A stretch of 37,320 nt of DNA from Chloroflexota bacterium (GTDB lineage Bacteria; Chloroflexota; Dehalococcoidia; Lucifugimonadales; VXLM01): NCBI GenBank assembly GCA_026713145.1, contig JAPOPA010000348.1, forward strand, positions 1 through 37,320, written 5' to 3'. Below, one piece after another: positions 34,241 through 37,320 of this stretch. Position 1 is the first letter of the stretch; each line of letters starts with the position of its first letter. The notes under the pieces are model-generated. The model did no database searches. It was not told the DNA's origin and saw nothing but the letters and a program-made list of their open reading frames with translations. Position numbers and translations under genes: made by a program.

Positions 34241-35671
34241 ATGCCGTCCTCCAACTCATACGACGCGGTTGTCATCGGCGCGGGCCCGAACGGGCTGTCG
34301 GCTGCCATCGTGCTGGCGCAGGCGGGTAGGTCGGTCCTTGTCGTCGAGGGGAAGGAGACCGTCGGTGGCGGTATGCGTTCCGCCGAACTGACCCTGCCCG
34401 GCTTCGTTCACGATATCTGCTCGACCGCCTACCCGCTTGGGGCAGGCTCGCCGTTCTTCAGTTCCCTGCCTCTCGTCGAGCACGGCCTCGAATGGGTCCA
34501 TCCGATTGCACCGGTAACTCATCCCCTCGAAGATGGAGCGACCGCCGTGCTGCATCGTTCCGTGACGAAGACGGCAGATGGGTTGGACTCCGACGTTGAG
34601 GCATACGGCAAGCTCATGGGGCCGCTTGTAGCCGGCTGGGACGATTCCATCGAATACCTGCTGTCGCCGTTTCGAGGAACACCAAGGCATCCCCTGGCGA
34701 TGATGCGATTTGGCCTATCCGGTCTTCGGTCGGTCGAGTCGGTGGCGAACAGCAGGTTTGTGGGGGAAAAGGCCCGCGCCTTGTTCGCGGGAATTGGGGC
34801 CCATTCGATGCTTCCTCTCGACCGTTCATCCACAGCCGCAGTCGGACTCGTTCTCAGCATGGCGGGACACGCGGTGGGCTGGCCTTTCGCCCGTGGCGGC
34901 GCGCAGTCGATTGCGCGAGCGCTGGTGTCGTACTTGGAGTCGCTTGGAGGGGAGATCGTCACGAATTGGCAAATCGAGTCTCTTGATGATCTGCCGGAAA
35001 GCAGGGCGGTCCTCTGCGACATCTCTCCCGCTCAGCTACTAGGGATCGCCGGAGACAGACTGGACGGGCGTTATCGTCGGCGTCTTGAGTCGTATCGGTA
35101 CGGGGTCGGAGTCTTCAAGATAGACTTTGCGCTGGACGGGCCGATTCCATGGAAGTCGCCACAGACCGCATGGGGCGGGACCGTTCATGTCGGGGGAACG
35201 CTGGAAGAGATCGCCGATGCGGAGGCGACGGTCTGGAACGGTAAAGTGCCCGAGAGACCGTTCCTGCTGGTCGCTCAGCCCAGCCTGTTCGACGATTCGC
35301 GTGCACCGGACGGGAGGCACACGGCCTGGGCGTACACTCACGTCCCCAGCGGATCGACGTTCGATGCGACCGACCGGATGGAGACGCAGATCGAGCGGTT
35401 TGCCCCCGGCTTCCGTGAACGGATTCTGGCCAAGCATGTCATGAGTCCGTCGGCGCTGCAGGACTACAATGCGAACTACATCGGCGGAGACATCAACGGC
35501 GGCGTTCAGGACTCCCGTCAGACTTTCGCCCGACCGATGCTTCGTTGGAACCCGTACTCCACCCCGGTCAAGGGCCTGTATATGTGCTCCGCTTCCACGC
35601 CGCCGGGCGGAGGCGTCCACGGTATGGGCGGCTACCACGCCGCACGGTCGGCACTGCGTGACGTCTTTTGA
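34241..35671 (+). CDS. FAD-dependent oxidoreductase (PYROXD2/phytoene desaturase-like)
   Basis: A 476-residue flavoprotein. N-terminal dinucleotide motif VVIGAGPNGLSAAIVLAQAG, VVEGKETVGGGMRSAELTLPGF (the GG..R motif of amine oxidase/phytoene desaturase folds), and a C-terminal SASTPPGGGVHGMGGYHAA, the FAD-closing motif. The pattern matches the 'NAD(P)/FAD-dependent oxidoreductase' group related to PYROXD2 rather than true carotenoid desaturases; no carotenoid genes are nearby. Substrate unknown. No strong ribosome site before the ATG, though GACGAG is close. Ends with TGA, showing that TGA is a stop in this genome. Confidence 0.85.
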   Translation: MPSSNSYDAVVIGAGPNGLSAAIVLAQAGRSVLVVEGKETVGGGMRSAELTLPGFVHDICSTAYPLGAGSPFFSSLPLVEHGLEWVHPIAPVTHPLEDGATAVLHRSVTKTADGLDSDVEAYGKLMGPLVAGWDDSIEYLLSPFRGTPRHPLAMMRFGLSGLRSVESVANSRFVGEKARALFAGIGAHSMLPLDRSSTAAVGLVLSMAGHAVGWPFARGGAQSIARALVSYLESLGGEIVTNWQIESLDDLPESRAVLCDISPAQLLGIAGDRLDGRYRRRLESYRYGVGVFKIDFALDGPIPWKSPQTAWGGTVHVGGTLEEIADAEATVWNGKVPERPFLLVAQPSLFDDSRAPDGRHTAWAYTHVPSGSTFDATDRMETQIERFAPGFRERILAKHVMSPSALQDYNANYIGGDINGGVQDSRQTFARPMLRWNPYSTPVKGLYMCSASTPPGGGVHGMGGYHAARSALRDVF

Positions 35672-35780
35672 ATTACTGTCCGCGTCGAGATCGAGTATTG
35701 TATACGGACCGCATCCTGAGCCCCACACCGGCATCGAATCCTGCTTCCCTGCATCGAATTAACTGAAGGAGAATTTGTAC

Positions 35781-37028
35781 ATGAACCTTAGTCCACCTCA
35801 TACCCTGCTCGCCGGACTCACCGTCGCTACGCTCGTGGTCGTGGCCGCGGCGTGCGGCTCCCAAGAGTCATCCGAACCGGCTCCGGAGGAAGGTACTGCC
35901 GTTGTGCAGCCTGCCTCCTCGCCTCAACCGGAGCCAACTTCGTCCCCGGAGCCCGAGCCGTCCCCCGAACCGACCGAAGCGCCGGTGGCCTCATCCGAGA
36001 CTCAAGCCGAAGAGGATGACCCTTGGGGAGACCGCTACGATCCCTTCAAGGTGAGTTCGGTAGACGTTGACGGCACGCGCTACGAGGTTATGAACATCCT
36101 TCCCAAGGACGCCATTCGAGCGATATTCGAACCAAACTTCTTCAGGGCGGATGAGGCCAGGAATCAGTACCGTGAAACCGATCTGGTAATTGGAGTTTCC
36201 GTAGGTGGCGAACACCGGGCATACAACGTGGCCTACCTCAGCGGGCACGAGATCGTCAACGACGTAGTTGGAGGCAAGCCGATTGCGGTCACATGGTGAC
36301 CGCTTTGCTTCACGGCCATAGTCTATGGCCGAGAACTTGAAGAAGAGACGGTTAACTTCGGCGTGTCAGGCCGGCTGATAATGAACGCTCTCGTGATGTA
36401 CGACAGGGAGACCAATTCGCTGTGGAGTCAATTTCTTGGCAAGGCCATCCACGGGCAGTGCAAGGGCACGGAGTTGGAGATCGTTCCCTCTCAACTCACC
36501 AACTATGGGACCTGGACCAAGGCTCACCCTGACACCAAGGTGCTCGACACTCACACGAGCTACCCGATTGACGACCATTACCTCACCTACTATCGGGAGC
36601 AAAAGGCAGGCATCCTCGGCGAAAGGAACCCCGACGAGCGACTCCGGATAAAGGACATCATCCTCGGAGTGACGGGCGATCAGGGCCAGATAGCCTACAA
36701 CTATCTCGACCTAATAGAGGCGGAGGTAATAAACCACGAGTTCGAAGGGACGCCAATCGTCGCCGCAGTGGACCGAGAGGGCGGTGGCACCGCGATATTC
36801 CGGCGCACGGTTGACGGTCAGGTACTGGAATTCGAGTCGCTCGACGGAACCACCATGACCGATACCGAGTCGAGTTCCGTATGGGACAAAGCCTCAGGCC
36901 TTGCGGTTAGCGGCTCGATGAAAGGGACTCAACTCGAAACCCACCCGTTCATCCTATCCTTCTGGTTCGCGTGGACGGACTTCTACCCGGACACCGACCT
37001 CTACGAACCTGTGCCGATGGAGGGTTAG
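35781..37028 (+). CDS. DUF3179 lipoprotein, probable selenoprotein with in-frame TGA (Sec173)
   Basis: The ORF track lists 35775-36299 and 36363-37028 separately. They are in one frame; the only interruption is TGA at 36297-36299, and the 21 codons between it and the second listed ORF are open. Joined, they give 415 residues: signal peptide with lipobox AAAC (Cys25), a Pro/Glu-rich linker (about 30-75), then a complete DUF3179 domain (HEIVNDVVGGKPIAVTW, TGA, PLC, FGVSGRLIMNALVMYDRETNSLWSQ, FWFAWTDFYPDTDLYE). The family normally has a YCPLC-like motif here; the TGA replaces the first Cys, giving U173-P-L-C176, a UxxC redox motif. A SECIS-like hairpin follows. AAGGAG lies nine bases before the ATG. 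DUF3179 proteins are exported and of unknown function; Sec points to redox chemistry. A nonsense mutation or sequencing error is the alternative, but no further decay is seen in 243 codons after the TGA. Confidence 0.8.
36297..36331 (+). promoter_or_regulatory. UGA-Sec codon and candidate bacterial SECIS element
   Basis: TGA (36297-36299) is followed by a hairpin: CGGCCATA (36313-36320), loop GTC, TATGGCCG (36324-36331), a perfect eight-pair stem. The apical loop begins 21 bases after the TGA and its first base is G. Published bacterial SECIS consensus, as I recall it, asks for a loop of 3-14 bases, a G in the first two loop bases and 16-37 bases between UGA and loop; all are met. SelB would bind this hairpin to deliver Sec-tRNA. 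Confidence 0.7.
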
Positions 37029-37320
37029 GCAGGGGCGCCCTGGGGCTGGGATGCTTGAAGCAATGCCAGGGCGGCCTCGTCTCCCGCCTCCGACAGGGAC
37101 CGTACGTAGTCCTGTATGACGGGCGCCGCCGCGATCAACCGGGCATTCGCCAGTTGGTTCCGGTCGTCACTCATGCGGCCAAACACTGACGCGATGGTGC
37201 TCGACTCGGCGTCGATAATCTGCCGGGGGTTGAAGTCGTCGTACTTCCACGGCCCGGATATATCGTCCTTGCTCTCCAGGGAGTCGACGATTTGCCGGGC
37301 GTCGCCGTCCCCCTCAAGCG
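37025..37320 (-). CDS. Unidentified protein, C-terminal part (runs out of the window)
   Basis: A minus-strand frame open from the window edge to a TAA at 37027-37025, missed by the ORF track because its start lies outside. The 97 visible residues are acidic and helical (ARQIVDSLES, FNPRQIIDAESSTIASVFGR) and contain NARLIAAAPVIQDYVRSL, which resembles the 'NAxLIAAAPxLL' helix found in many small phage and bacterial proteins of unknown function. Ends QASQPQGAPA. Its stop overlaps the DUF3179 stop (TTAG, convergent). No function can be assigned. Confidence 0.6.
   Translation of the reverse strand, partial: LEGDGDARQIVDSLESKDDISGPWKYDDFNPRQIIDAESSTIASVFGRMSDDRNQLANARLIAAAPVIQDYVRSLSEAGDEAALALLQASQPQGAPA

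Noticed and set aside
34045-34329. 94-residue ORF overlapping the start of the FAD oxidoreductase
   Set aside because: No ribosome site, low-complexity composition, and out-of-frame overlap with a well-supported gene.
36297-36299. DUF3179 gene as a simple pseudogene or two separate genes
   Set aside because: Both halves are in the same frame with no other disruption; the second half has no ribosome site or signal peptide of its own, and the TGA coincides with the expected Cys and is followed by a SECIS-like hairpin.
36297-36299. TGA reassigned to Trp or Gly throughout the genome (code 4 or 25)
   Set aside because: TGA ends several well-defined genes here at the family-typical length, and no other gene contains an in-frame TGA that I noticed.

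Overview
The window is a gene-dense bacterial chromosome segment of moderately high GC (judged by eye, not counted), with no rRNA, tRNA, CRISPR array or insertion sequence that I can see. The gene mix suggests an uncultivated Chloroflexota of the SAR202/Dehalococcoidia type: lipoproteins with acidic low-complexity stalks, a family-5 solute-binding lipoprotein, a Gfo/Idh/MocA and SDR-rich sugar-acid locus, a small CxH..CxxC zinc-ribbon protein, and a DUF3179 lipoprotein. This placement is inference from gene content. TGA ends several genes here, so the standard bacterial code applies.

Layout. 1-2517: a phosphorelay set on the + strand (5'-truncated receiver, PAS-GAF histidine kinase, stand-alone receiver). 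2554-6420, minus strand: a propeller-type putative glycosidase, an NAD-dependent epimerase, and a calcium-loop lipoprotein. 6623-12917, plus strand: a DapA/NAL-type aldolase followed by a 1797-residue secreted kexin-like protease carrying two leucine-rich-repeat blocks. 13018-14712 (minus): an SDR-gluconolactonase operon, divergent from another SDR (14838-15674). 16217-21296: a solute-binding lipoprotein with a long helical stalk, a 38-nt hairpin, a DUF6807 (PmoA-like) protein and a Gfo/Idh/MocA oxidoreductase. These enzymes look like one sugar or sugar-acid uptake and oxidation locus, without its permease. A rhomboid protease follows.

22091-29534 is a complete F1Fo ATP synthase operon (atpI/Z-B-E-F-H-A-x-G-D-C). 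Its oddity is 'x', a 96-residue degenerate receiver-like protein between atpA and atpG. Citrate synthase, a zinc-ribbon protein, a clear terminator, a MidA-type methyltransferase, a TolB-like propeller and an FAD oxidoreductase follow.

The most striking feature is at 35781-37028. A DUF3179 lipoprotein is split in the ORF track into two ORFs, but these are in the same frame, separated only by an in-frame TGA. That TGA sits exactly where the family has the first Cys of its CPxC-like motif, giving U-P-L-C. Twenty-one bases after it begins the loop of a perfect hairpin with a G as first loop base, as expected of a bacterial SECIS element. I read it as a selenoprotein. The window ends inside an unidentified minus-strand gene whose stop codon overlaps the selenoprotein's stop.
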